From NCBI GenBank assembly GCA_045806965.1, contig JBJMIG010000050.1, positions 62,001 through 126,000 of the forward strand: a stretch of 64,000 nt of DNA. Reading direction: 5' to 3'. This document shows, one piece after another, positions 15,491 to 24,192 of this stretch. How positions within the stretch are numbered: the stretch's first letter is position 1; each line of letters begins with the position of its first letter. The position numbers and the translations under genes are program-made. Source of the DNA: DASYTH01 sp045806965 (lineage in GTDB: Bacteria > Actinomycetota > Actinomycetes > Mycobacteriales > Pseudonocardiaceae). The notes under the pieces were generated by a model. It was not told the origin of the DNA. It did no database searches and saw nothing but the letters and a program-made list of their open reading frames with translations.

Positions 15491-17287
15491 ATGCGCGAGC
15501 TTGCGGTGCCGTCCCGGGTCACGATTCCGGAACGCGGCGGCCTGGCTGATCTCGTCTTCACCAACGCCACCGAGGCGCCCGAGGACGTGGTGTTCCGCCG
15601 CAAGACCGGCACGCTGTGGACCGACGTCACCGCCACCCGGTTCCGGGACGAGGTGGTGGCCGTGGCGAAGGGCCTCATCGCCGCCGGCATCGGCACCGGC
15701 GACCGGGTCGGCATCCTGGCCGCGACCCGGTACGAGTGGACCCTGTTCGATTTCGCGATCTGGGCGGCCGGCGCGGTCTCCGTGCCGATCTACCTGACCT
15801 CCTCGGCCGAGCAGATCCAGTGGATCCTCGGCGACTCCGGCGCGGTGGCGGTGGTCGTGGAGAACCAGGCGCAGGCGGCGAAGGTCGATGCCCTCTCCGA
15901 TCAACTGCCGGCGCTCCGCCAGGTCTGGCAGCTCGACGGCGGCGCGGTGGACGAGCTCGTCGCGGCCGGCAAGGACACCGATCCGGCCGAGGTGGACGCC
16001 CGCCGCGGCGGGGTCGCCCCGGACGACCTGGCCACGATCATCTACACCTCGGGCACCACCGGCCGGCCGAAGGGCTGCGTGCTGACCCACCGCAACCTGC
16101 TCTCCGCGGGCGGCAACTCGGTGGAGTACCTGCGCCCGATGTTCGTCGGCAGCACGGACCTGCCCGCCTCCACCCTGCTGTTCCTGCCGCTGGCACACGT
16201 GTTCGGCCGGATCGTCGAGATCGGTGCGGTCATGGCGCGCGCCACCCTCGGGCACTGGTCGGACGTGAAGACGCTGACCGAGAACCTGGCCGTGTTTCGA
16301 CCCACCTTCATCCTGTCCGTCCCCTATGTACTGGAGAAGGTCTACAACGGGGCCAGGCAGAAGGCCGCCGCCGATGGCAAGGGCAAGATCTTCGACCTGG
16401 CCGCGGAAACCGCGATCGCCTACAGCCAGGCCGCCGGACGACCCGGGCTGCTGCTCTCCGCCAGGCACTTCCTGTTCGAGAAGCTGGTCTACCGCAAGCT
16501 CCGCGCCGCCCTCGGCGGCCAGGTCCGCTACGCGATCTCCGGCGGCGCCGCCCTCGGTCTGCGGCTCACCCACTTCTTCCGCGGCGTCGGCATCATCGTG
16601 TTCGAGGGCTACGGGCTCACCGAGTCCACCGCGGCCTCGGTGGTGAACTCACCGGAGCAGTTCAAGCCGGGCACGGTGGGCCACCCGCTGCCGGGCACCA
16701 CGGTGCGGATCGCCCAGGACGGCGAGATCCTGCTGCGCGGCGCCGGGATCTTCACCGGCTACTGGCAGAACCCGGCGGCCACCGAGGACGCCATCGACGC
16801 CGAGGGCTGGTTCCACACCGGCGATCTCGGCGAGCTGGACACCGACGGGTTCCTGCGGATCACCGGACGCAAGAAGGAAATCCTGGTCACCAGCGGCGGC
16901 AAGAACGTCGCCCCTTCGTTGATCGAGGACCGGATCTCCGCGCATCCCTTGGTGGCTCAGGCAATGGTGGTCGGCGACGGGCAGAAGTACATCGCCGCGC
17001 TGATCACCATCGACGAGGACTACTTCTCCCTGTGGAAGAGCAACCGCGGCAAGGGGGCTACCGCGTCGGTGGCCGACCTGACGAACGACGACGATCTGCT
17101 GGCCGAGGTGCAGCAGGCGGTGGACGAGGGCAACGCCGCGGTGTCCCAGGCCGAGTCGGTGCGCCGGTTCCGGATCCTGGCCGCCGAGTTCAGTCCGGAA
17201 AACGGCTACCTGACCCCGTCGCTGAAGCTCAAGCGAAATGTGATTATGAAGGATTTCGCCGCCGAGGTTGACTCTCTGTATTCGTGA
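15491..17287 (+). CDS. fadD15: Long-chain fatty-acid-CoA ligase (FadD15-like)
   Basis: This 598-residue AMP-forming acyl-CoA synthetase activates fatty acids to acyl-CoA via an acyl-adenylate. The P-loop-like motif YTSGTTGRPKG lies near residue 180, the GYGLTES motif near residue 373, and the C-terminal TGDLGELD and GRKKEILVTSGGKNV include the hinge and catalytic region. Start (MREL), length and end resemble Mycobacterium FadD15. GGAGG precedes the ATG by about 8 bp. It stands alone, with a hairpin upstream and a weak inverted repeat (TAGGCC-ATTC-GGCCTA, 17365-17380) downstream. Confidence 0.9.
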   Translation: MRELAVPSRVTIPERGGLADLVFTNATEAPEDVVFRRKTGTLWTDVTATRFRDEVVAVAKGLIAAGIGTGDRVGILAATRYEWTLFDFAIWAAGAVSVPIYLTSSAEQIQWILGDSGAVAVVVENQAQAAKVDALSDQLPALRQVWQLDGGAVDELVAAGKDTDPAEVDARRGGVAPDDLATIIYTSGTTGRPKGCVLTHRNLLSAGGNSVEYLRPMFVGSTDLPASTLLFLPLAHVFGRIVEIGAVMARATLGHWSDVKTLTENLAVFRPTFILSVPYVLEKVYNGARQKAAADGKGKIFDLAAETAIAYSQAAGRPGLLLSARHFLFEKLVYRKLRAALGGQVRYAISGGAALGLRLTHFFRGVGIIVFEGYGLTESTAASVVNSPEQFKPGTVGHPLPGTTVRIAQDGEILLRGAGIFTGYWQNPAATEDAIDAEGWFHTGDLGELDTDGFLRITGRKKEILVTSGGKNVAPSLIEDRISAHPLVAQAMVVGDGQKYIAALITIDEDYFSLWKSNRGKGATASVADLTNDDDLLAEVQQAVDEGNAAVSQAESVRRFRILAAEFSPENGYLTPSLKLKRNVIMKDFAAEVDSLYS

Positions 17288-17506
17288 ACGTAGCTAATGT
17301 TGGCCCGGGCGGCATCGACCAGGCGCAGCAGCCCGTGTCCGACCAGTCACAGCAGCCACATGCTTAGGCCATTCGGCCTAGCCCCAGTGGATGCTCGGGG
17401 CATTGACAGGCCGCTTCACCGATCACAATTGCCGTGACAACGAGTAAGGTGCGGCTCTGCGGGTTGGCGCAGCTAACGGCGTAGGGGTGGACGGAGGGCT
17501 GGAAAG

Positions 17507-19210
17507 ATGGGACGGCATTCGTCCACAAAACGCCGCCGGGCTCGCACTCCGATAGTAGTCATCAGTGTACTGCTCGTAGTCGGCCTTGCGGTGTGGTTCA
17601 CGGTCAACATCGTCCGGGACCGGTTGAACGTCGCGCACTGCAACTCCACCACCGAGCTGACCGTCGCCGCCGCGACGGACATCGCGCCCTCGATCACCAC
17701 CGTGGCCCGCCGGGTCGCCAACGCGAACAACGGCCTGTGCTTCACGGTGAACGTGTCCAGCCGCGAGTCGGCGGCCGCGGCGGAGTCGTTGGGCGTCTCC
17801 GACGGCACCGAGCGGCCGGATGTCTGGATTCCCGAGTCCACCATGTGGTTACAGCGTGCCCAGCAGAAGGGCGCGTGGAACACGCAGGTCACCGGCACCT
17901 CCATCGCGAGCTCCCCGGTGGTGATCGGGCTGTCCGAGCCGGCGGCGAGCGATCTGGGCTGGCCCAACAAGAAGATCACCTGGACCCAGGTGATCGGCCC
18001 GGGTGCCGACAACATCGCGGTCGGCTTTCCCGACCCGGCGAAGGATCCGGTCGGCGTCGCGGTGCTGTTCGGGCTGCGCAACCTCATCAAGACCCTGCCC
18101 GACCCGGCGGCGGCCGGCACCGCGGCCATGCGCAAGCTCTCGTTGAACACCGTCTCGCAGGCCTCGGAGCTGTTCGACCGGCTGCCCGGCGGCACCAGTC
18201 AGGCGGCCGCGCTCGCCGCGTTCCCCTTGTCGGAGAACGCCTTGCTGCGGCACAACGTCAAGCAGGACGGCGCGGCGCTGGTCGCGGCCTACCCGGATCC
18301 GGGCGTGCCGATGCTGGACTACCCCTACGTGGTGCTGCCGGACACCTCGGACATCAAGCGCGATGCCGCGAACAAGTTCCTCGAACTGCTGGTGAACCAG
18401 GACAGCTCGGACACGCTCGCCGACGCCGGTTTCCGCACTCCGGACGGTAAGGCGCTGCGCGACCGGTCGCAGGACAAGCGCACGTCGGCGGTGCCGATGA
18501 CCCCGGCCCAGGCGCCGGACGCGACCGACGTGGACCAGGTGCTCAACAACTGGGCCTCGGTCAACCTCAGCGGCCGGGTTCAGGTGCTGATCGACGTGTC
18601 CGGTTCGATGGCCGAGCCGGTGCCGGGCACCGGGAAGAGCCGCATGGAGCTCACCCTCGAGGCCGCGGTCGCCGGGGTGGGCCTGTTCAAACCGAACACC
18701 AAGATCGGCTGGTGGTTGTTCTCCACCAAGCTGGACGGGGCCAAGGACTACTCCGTCCTGCTGCCGATGCGGCCGGTCTCCGAGCACCTGTCCAGCGGCG
18801 CGCTGGACAAGCTGCGCTCGGTGAAGGCCGTGCAGGGCGGCGGCACCGGGTTGTACGACAGCGTGCTGGCCGCGTACCAGGACGCGCGGCAGAACTGGGA
18901 GCCCGGCCGGATCAACGTGGTCACCGTGCTGACCGACGGGAAGAACGACGACAAGGACGGGATCAACCTCGAGGCGTTGGTCGCCGAGCTGAAGAAGCTG
19001 CAGGACCCCAAGCGGCCGCTGTACATGACCGGGATCGGCATCGGCCCCGGGGTCGATGCGGCCGAGCTCACGGCGATCACCGAGGCAACCGGCGGCGCGG
19101 CGTTCACCACCCCGGACCCGACCAAGATCAACGAAATCTTCTACGCGTCACTGGCGAAGATGATCTGCCAGCCGCCGCAGTGCAAACCAGGCCCCGGCGG
19201 CGGCGGCTGA
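17507..19210 (+). CDS. Membrane-anchored substrate-binding plus VWA domain protein
   Basis: The 567-residue protein has a basic N-terminus and one membrane helix (residues 15-37). A periplasmic-binding-protein-like region follows (about 50-310, with the ModA-like TVAAATDIAPSI). The C-terminus is a von Willebrand A domain with the MIDAS motif DVSGSMAE near residue 364, the threonine in GGGTGLYD and the aspartate in LTDGKND. Such proteins are extracytoplasmic and probably bind metal-dependent ligands. A TTA leucine codon lies at 17849-17851, rare in this DNA. The gene has no operon partner; its role is unknown. Confidence 0.82.
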   Translation: MGRHSSTKRRRARTPIVVISVLLVVGLAVWFTVNIVRDRLNVAHCNSTTELTVAAATDIAPSITTVARRVANANNGLCFTVNVSSRESAAAAESLGVSDGTERPDVWIPESTMWLQRAQQKGAWNTQVTGTSIASSPVVIGLSEPAASDLGWPNKKITWTQVIGPGADNIAVGFPDPAKDPVGVAVLFGLRNLIKTLPDPAAAGTAAMRKLSLNTVSQASELFDRLPGGTSQAAALAAFPLSENALLRHNVKQDGAALVAAYPDPGVPMLDYPYVVLPDTSDIKRDAANKFLELLVNQDSSDTLADAGFRTPDGKALRDRSQDKRTSAVPMTPAQAPDATDVDQVLNNWASVNLSGRVQVLIDVSGSMAEPVPGTGKSRMELTLEAAVAGVGLFKPNTKIGWWLFSTKLDGAKDYSVLLPMRPVSEHLSSGALDKLRSVKAVQGGGTGLYDSVLAAYQDARQNWEPGRINVVTVLTDGKNDDKDGINLEALVAELKKLQDPKRPLYMTGIGIGPGVDAAELTAITEATGGAAFTTPDPTKINEIFYASLAKMICQPPQCKPGPGGGG

Positions 19211-19212
19211 GC

Positions 19213-19282
19213 CTCGCGCTCCGGCAAGCGAGTGCCGCGTCCCGGCAAGCGAGTGCCGCGCTCCGGCGAGCGGGTTACCGCG
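19213..19282 (+). repeat. Short tandem direct repeats (CCGGCAAGCGAGTGCCGCG)
   Basis: After the VWA gene, CCGGCAAGCGAGTGCCGCG occurs twice in tandem with 2-bp spacers, followed by a diverged third copy (CCGGCGAGCGGGTTACCGCG) that leads into the dispersed repeat. The whole block is intergenic. Confidence 0.65.
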
Positions 19283-19331
19283 CAAGGTGGCGTTCCTGCG
19301 GTTCTCACAGCGGAAATGTCACCTTCCGCTT
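19269..19331 (+). repeat. Dispersed palindromic repeat, copies 2 and 3
   Basis: Two diverged units of the family seen at 9910 and 50427 lie here: ACCGCGCAAGGTGGCGTTCC and CAGCGGAAATGTCACCTTCC. They occupy the gap between the VWA gene and the PPTase gene. Confidence 0.6.
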
Positions 19332-19417
19332 CAAGGGGAGCCGGAGAGCCGGCGAGCCGCGCCCGGGAGCAGCCCTCCTCGGCTTGTCGGCCGGCGGTAT
19401 GCGGTAGGACTGGGGAG

Positions 19418-20173
19418 GTGACGATTTCGACAATCCGGTGCCAGGTCTGGTGGGCACGACCGGCCGCCGAGACCCCCCGCCTGCTCGGCCTGCTCGACGG
19501 GGTGGAGCGCGAGCGCTTCGCGGCGTACCGGCGGGCCGAGGACCAGGTTCGGTTCCTCACCGCTCGGGTCGTCGGCAAGGCGCTGCTGGCGCGTCGGCTT
19601 GGCGTCGAGCCGGGCGCCGTTGCCCTGGACAGCACCTGCGCGGACTGCGGGCGCACGCACGGCAAGCCGAGGGTGATCCGGCCGGACGGGCACCCGGCGG
19701 ACCGGGTGCTGCCCGAAATGTCGATCTCGCACTCCGGCGACCTGATCGCGGTCGCGGTCACCGACGGTCTCCCGGTCGGCGTCGATGTCGAGCAGGAGCG
19801 CGACGTCGCGGTACACGACCTGCTCCGGATGACCCTGTCCCCGGCCGAGCAACCGGCCTTCGCCGAGGTGCCGGCGGCCGAGCAGGACGCGGCGTTCTTC
19901 ACCTACTGGTCGCGCAAGGAGGCGTTGCTCAAGGCCACCGGGCGCGGCCTGGCCATTCCCATGACCAAGGTCACCCTCACCCCGTGGGACCAGCCGCCGA
20001 GGGTCGTCGGCTCCGACACCTCCGAGGTGGACCCGACGGCACTGCGGATGGCGGCGCTGGACGCCGGGTCCGGCTATCGGGCGGCGGTCGCCGTGCTGGC
20101 CGGCCCGGACTTCCCGGAGGACGGCTGGGTCTCCGAGCACGACGCGGAAGGACTGCTGGCCGAGCTCGCCTGA
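19418..20173 (+). CDS. 4'-phosphopantetheinyl transferase (Sfp type)
   Basis: The 251-residue enzyme transfers phosphopantetheine from CoA to carrier-protein serines. The two Mg-binding/active-site motifs are present: GVDVEQERD near residue 122 and FFTYWSRKEALLKATGRGL near residue 162 (the WxxKEA motif). Length and arrangement fit broad-range Sfp enzymes for secondary metabolism. The GTG at 19418 has GGGGAG too close for a normal ribosome binding site, and TAGGAC ends 7 bp before it, which fits a leaderless mRNA. No carrier protein is adjacent; the only ACP in the window is at 6972, so service to that operon is possible. Confidence 0.9.
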   Translation: MTISTIRCQVWWARPAAETPRLLGLLDGVERERFAAYRRAEDQVRFLTARVVGKALLARRLGVEPGAVALDSTCADCGRTHGKPRVIRPDGHPADRVLPEMSISHSGDLIAVAVTDGLPVGVDVEQERDVAVHDLLRMTLSPAEQPAFAEVPAAEQDAAFFTYWSRKEALLKATGRGLAIPMTKVTLTPWDQPPRVVGSDTSEVDPTALRMAALDAGSGYRAAVAVLAGPDFPEDGWVSEHDAEGLLAELA

Positions 20174-20225
20174 GGCGCGCCGGGGATGGCGGGAACATGA
20201 CCGGGCCGATCGGATAAGAACCGGT

Positions 20226-20768
20226 ATGGGATCGGGCGCGGTACTCACCGCGGACAGCCTCACGTCACTGTTCGAGCGGCACGCGGGTGCGCTGTTCGGC
20301 TATTGCGCGCGCCGGGTGGGGCGGGACACGGCCGAGGACATCGTGGCTGGCACCTTTCTGGTCGCCTACGAGCGCCGGTCCCGGTTCGACCCGGACCGGG
20401 CCCAGGTGTTGCCGTGGCTCTACGGCATCGCCACCAACCTGCTGCGCCGGCACCGGCGCGACGAACTGCGCGCCTATCGGGCGTTGGCACGCACCGGGCT
20501 GGACCCGCTCGCGGTGGACGGCGACCGGGACGGCGGCGCACAGCGTGTCGTCGAGCGCGCCGACACCGCCATGCTGGCCCGCCGGATCGCCGGGGTGCTG
20601 CTCGCCCTGCCAGCCAGGCAGCGCGACGTGCTCCTGCTCTTCGCCGTCGGCCAGCTCGAGTACGCCGAGATCGCCCAGGCCATGGGTATTCCGCTCGGCT
20701 CGGTGCAGTCGGCACTGCACCGAGCCCGAACCAAGCTGCGCGCCGCGCTGAGTGAAGGAGAGTCATGA
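20226..20768 (+). CDS. ECF-type RNA polymerase sigma factor
   Basis: The 180-residue sigma-70 family protein has region 2 (residues 15-75, with AEDIVAGTFLVAYERRSRFDPDRAQVLPWLYGIA broken up here as AEDIV...LPWLYGIATN) and region 4 (about 115-175, with LPARQRDVLLLFAVGQL and the HTH IPLGSVQSALHRAR). It lacks region 3, as expected for group 4 sigma factors. The stop overlaps the next start (ATGA at 20765), so it is made together with a CU044_5270-type membrane protein that may control it. Confidence 0.9.
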   Translation: MGSGAVLTADSLTSLFERHAGALFGYCARRVGRDTAEDIVAGTFLVAYERRSRFDPDRAQVLPWLYGIATNLLRRHRRDELRAYRALARTGLDPLAVDGDRDGGAQRVVERADTAMLARRIAGVLLALPARQRDVLLLFAVGQLEYAEIAQAMGIPLGSVQSALHRARTKLRAALSEGES

Positions 20769-21868
20769 CCACCGACGAGCGAGAGATCCAGGCGCTGCGC
20801 GAGTTCCGGGCCGGAATGGGTGAGCCGAGCGCGGAGCGGCTCGCCCGGGTCCGCGCCCGGGGTGCGTACCGAGCCGACGAGCGGCCGGTGCGACGGCGCT
20901 GGCCGGCGCCCGGTCTCGCGATACCGGCCATCGCCGCGGCCGCGGTGCTCGTGGTCGCGACCGGCGCCGCGGTCATCGGCTTCTTCGGAACCGGGTCCAC
21001 CATCAGCGGATCGGGTACGCCGGGGGGTTCGGTGCCGACCAGCCAGGTGGTGGGCCCGCCGGACACCGGGACGGAGAAGACCCAGTCGGTGCCGGATCCG
21101 ACGGACCGGGCCACGCACCAGGCCGCGGTGGCCAAGCTCGAGCAGTTCGCCGCGACCGCCGCCACCGGGCCGGCCGCGCTTGCCGTACCGGCCGGGAAGC
21201 TGCTCTACGTGCGCGGCGAGGGTTCGTCCACCAACGGCACGGCGGGCGCCGGGGGCTTGACGTCGAAGAAACAGACCTACCTGCACGAGCTGTGGCTCGA
21301 ACCGGAAGGCGACATCGTGCGCATGGTCCGGCGCACCGACGACGGCAAGGTCACCGTGCTCACGCCGGATACCAACAACCCCAAGGACAACCTGGAGGCC
21401 GAGGCCGCGCGGCAGCGCGCGGACCTGAGCCGGCTCGGCGCCGGCCTGCACCGGCCGACGCCGGCCTACCTGGCCGGCCTGCCGACCGACCCGCAGCGGA
21501 TGCTCGACGCGTTGCGCGGATTGGTTCCGGACAAGGGCGCCTGGTCGGCCGACCACGCGATCTTCGATGGGCTGCGCCAGCTGCTCTACGACAACGAGCC
21601 GCTGCTCACCCCGGCGGTCCGCGCCGCGCTCTGCGGCGCGCTGGCCAAGCTGGACAGCGTCACGCTGATCGGTCAGGTGGCCGGTCCCGGCGGGCGGCAG
21701 CTCACCGCGATCGGGCAGACCGAACGGGGCCAGCGCCAGGAGTTCCTGTTCGACGCCCAGTCCGGCCGGATCGTGGGCAGTCGCTCCGGCCAAGTCGACC
21801 AGGCCGAGCCGGGCTTCGCCGACCTGTGGAGCTACGCCGTCGTGGCGAAGCCTGGCGACACCGCCTAG
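20765..21868 (+). CDS. CU044_5270 family protein, probable partner of the ECF sigma factor
   Basis: This 367-residue protein has a charged cytoplasmic N-terminus of about 50 residues (EIQALREFRAGMGEPSAERLARVR), one membrane helix (residues 57-77, IPAIAAAAVLVVATGAAVIG), a Gly/Ser/Thr-rich linker and an extracytoplasmic domain of about 250 residues. CU044_5270 proteins are common after ECF sigma genes in actinomycetes and may act like anti-sigma factors, although this one has no zinc-binding HxxxCxxC motif. Its 3' end overlaps the convergent gene by 4 bp. Confidence 0.8.
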   Translation: MTTDEREIQALREFRAGMGEPSAERLARVRARGAYRADERPVRRRWPAPGLAIPAIAAAAVLVVATGAAVIGFFGTGSTISGSGTPGGSVPTSQVVGPPDTGTEKTQSVPDPTDRATHQAAVAKLEQFAATAATGPAALAVPAGKLLYVRGEGSSTNGTAGAGGLTSKKQTYLHELWLEPEGDIVRMVRRTDDGKVTVLTPDTNNPKDNLEAEAARQRADLSRLGAGLHRPTPAYLAGLPTDPQRMLDALRGLVPDKGAWSADHAIFDGLRQLLYDNEPLLTPAVRAALCGALAKLDSVTLIGQVAGPGGRQLTAIGQTERGQRQEFLFDAQSGRIVGSRSGQVDQAEPGFADLWSYAVVAKPGDTA

Positions 21869-24192
21869 GGAGCGGTCCGACCGAGCCGGCGCAGGGCGAC
21901 GGACAGCCGGCCGTCCACCAGTTGGGTGCCCGGCTGCCCCGCCCGCAGCCGCTTGGCCCGTTCGAGCAACGGCAGCGCGACGCCGGCCGCGACCCGCTCG
22001 TCCAGCGGGTCCGGCCGGCCGTCGCGGATCTGACCGGCCGCGGTGCCGCTGTGCAGCGCGGCGGAGCCGAGGTGTTGCAGGCAGCGCGCTTCGCCCTGCT
22101 CCTCCCCGGCGCGGACGAAGACTTCCCTCGCCCGCAGCCAAAGCCGCACCGCGTCGGGGAGTCGTCCGGCCATTGCGGACAACGCGATCCCCTGCAGCTC
22201 AAGGGCATGTGCCTGGCCGCCGAGATCGCCGAGCTCCCCGGCCAGCCGCTCGGCCGCTCGTAGCTGGCGTAACGCCTCGTCGGGGCGGCCCTGGGCAACG
22301 CAGAGCGCGCCGAGATTGATCAGCACCGCGACCCCACCCCGGCCTTTCGGGCGCCCGCTCAGTAGGCCGCGCAACTCGGCTTCGGCCCCGGCCAGGTCCA
22401 CCGGGCCGGCCGCGCCCGCAAGGCCGAGCAGTGCGCGCTCGACGTGCTCGCGCATGGCCAACTCGGCGGCCAGGTCGTGACCGAGCCCCGTGGCGTACCC
22501 GGCGGCCACGTCGAGCATCGCCACCGCCCGACCCGGCCGGCCGGCCATCCGGTGCGCGGTGGCCACCCGGATCGCCGCGATCCCGGCCAGCTCCGGCCGG
22601 TGCGCCCGCTCGGCGAGCACGTGCAGCGCGTCGTTGACCGCGAGCAGCCCGCCGGACTGCTGCTCGCGCACGTACCAGCCCTCGAGCGCGTCGGCCACCA
22701 GGGCCAGGTCGTCGATCACCAGTGCGAGCAGTCGCTCGTCGAGGTAGCTGTCCTTGTTGAACAACGGCCGCAGGGTGCGTTCCGCGTCGTGGAACCAGTC
22801 GAGGACATCGGCGCCGGACCCGAGCCGGCCGGCCCACAGCGCGGCGTCGGCGGCGTAGTGCCGCAGCAGCGCCGGCACCGCTCGCCGCGCGTAGGCAGCC
22901 CGGTCCGCCTCGCCCGTGGTGCCGGCCAGGGCCCTGCGCACCTCTGAGGGCAGCCGGTAGCGGCCGCCGTCCTCCTGCACCAGGTTGCGAATCCGCAGCT
23001 CCTCCAACGGATCCCCGGGCGCGCCGAGGTCGCCGAGCATGGCGAGGACCGCGCCCCTGGTCAGCCCGGTGACCGGCAGTTCGGCCAGCGCGTGCAGCAG
23101 CCAGACCGCGTTCGCCGGCAGCCCGTCCCGGACGTGGTCCAGGATCGCCGTCCACACCCGCTCAAGTGGACCGTCCACCGGCCCGGTCGAGTTCACCGCG
23201 GTGAGCAGGCGCTCGATGGTCACCGTGCTGTCCGGCCGGAGGATCTCCCGAGCGAACGCCTTGACCGCCCGCGGACGACCGAAACAGGCCCGCAGCAAGG
23301 CATCCACGTCGCTCGGCCGGCGGCCCATCAGCCGGTCCACGATTCGCTGGCGCAGCCGGGGGTTCGCCGAGGGCAGTTCGGCCTCCCACATGGCGCGCAG
23401 CGCCGGCAGGTCCAGCTCGCCGACGAACACCGCGCTGTGCTCGACGACCGGCTCGGTGGCCGACTCACCGGCGATCACCAGCCAGGGCCGCCCGCCGGCC
23501 GGCCAGCGCCGCACCAGCCACTCGATCTCCTCCGGCGCCGACGCGTTGTCCAGCATGAGCACGTCGTAGCGGCCCCGCAGCGCGGCGACCAGCCGGTGGC
23601 CGGCCCCGGCGAGCACCGCCGGGCTGTCGTCGGCCGGCTCGTCGAGGCCGAACGCGGAGAGGATCCGGCCGGCCGCGGCCCTGGCGTCGTCCGGCCGGGC
23701 GCTGGATTGGCTGCGCAGGTCGAACCGGGTCACCTTGGCCGGATCCGCCTCGTGCGAGTCGACCAGCCGTTGTACGACCGTCTCGGCCACCGCCGAGGTG
23801 CCCACGTCCCTCGGGCCGACCAGCGCGACGATCCCGTTCTCCAACAACGACTTGATCGCATGGTCCAATTCGGACTCACGGCCCTGCAACGGCTCCGGCT
23901 GATGCCAGGGCGGCGGCGCCAACACCGGCGGGCGCGTTTCCGCCTCGTCGTCCACCTCGGACTCCGCCGGCTCCTCGCGGTGGTCCCGAAGGTAGAGCAC
24001 CAGCAGGATGATCAGCGCCACCGGAGCCAGGATCGCCACCGCCAGCAGGACGTAGTGGCCGACCACCCGCCCGAAGGCGGTGTCGTTGGCCTGGTTGCCG
24101 AGCAGTTCGCCGCCCACGGTCAGCACCAGCCAGGTCAGCACGGCGATCAGCCCGCCACCGAAGTCCTTGAGGTAGCGCCGCTCGGACTTCAC
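21865..24192 (-). CDS. Membrane-anchored STAND-like NTPase with degenerate P-loop and TPR-like tail
   Basis: The 775-residue protein has two N-terminal membrane helices (about 15-33 and 46-67). A linker leads to an AAA/NB-ARC-like domain (about 105-330). Its P-loop reads LVGPRDVGTSA, with no Walker A lysine; the Walker B-like strand is VLMLDNAS. The C-terminal 350 residues are helical, TPR-like and rich in Ala/Leu. STAND proteins act as regulated signalling switches, but the missing lysine questions ATP hydrolysis. It is coupled (ATGA) to the fused permease upstream, an unusual partner. It could regulate or energise that transporter, but this is inference. Confidence 0.7.
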   Translation of the reverse strand: MKSERRYLKDFGGGLIAVLTWLVLTVGGELLGNQANDTAFGRVVGHYVLLAVAILAPVALIILLVLYLRDHREEPAESEVDDEAETRPPVLAPPPWHQPEPLQGRESELDHAIKSLLENGIVALVGPRDVGTSAVAETVVQRLVDSHEADPAKVTRFDLRSQSSARPDDARAAAGRILSAFGLDEPADDSPAVLAGAGHRLVAALRGRYDVLMLDNASAPEEIEWLVRRWPAGGRPWLVIAGESATEPVVEHSAVFVGELDLPALRAMWEAELPSANPRLRQRIVDRLMGRRPSDVDALLRACFGRPRAVKAFAREILRPDSTVTIERLLTAVNSTGPVDGPLERVWTAILDHVRDGLPANAVWLLHALAELPVTGLTRGAVLAMLGDLGAPGDPLEELRIRNLVQEDGGRYRLPSEVRRALAGTTGEADRAAYARRAVPALLRHYAADAALWAGRLGSGADVLDWFHDAERTLRPLFNKDSYLDERLLALVIDDLALVADALEGWYVREQQSGGLLAVNDALHVLAERAHRPELAGIAAIRVATAHRMAGRPGRAVAMLDVAAGYATGLGHDLAAELAMREHVERALLGLAGAAGPVDLAGAEAELRGLLSGRPKGRGGVAVLINLGALCVAQGRPDEALRQLRAAERLAGELGDLGGQAHALELQGIALSAMAGRLPDAVRLWLRAREVFVRAGEEQGEARCLQHLGSAALHSGTAAGQIRDGRPDPLDERVAAGVALPLLERAKRLRAGQPGTQLVDGRLSVALRRLGRTAP

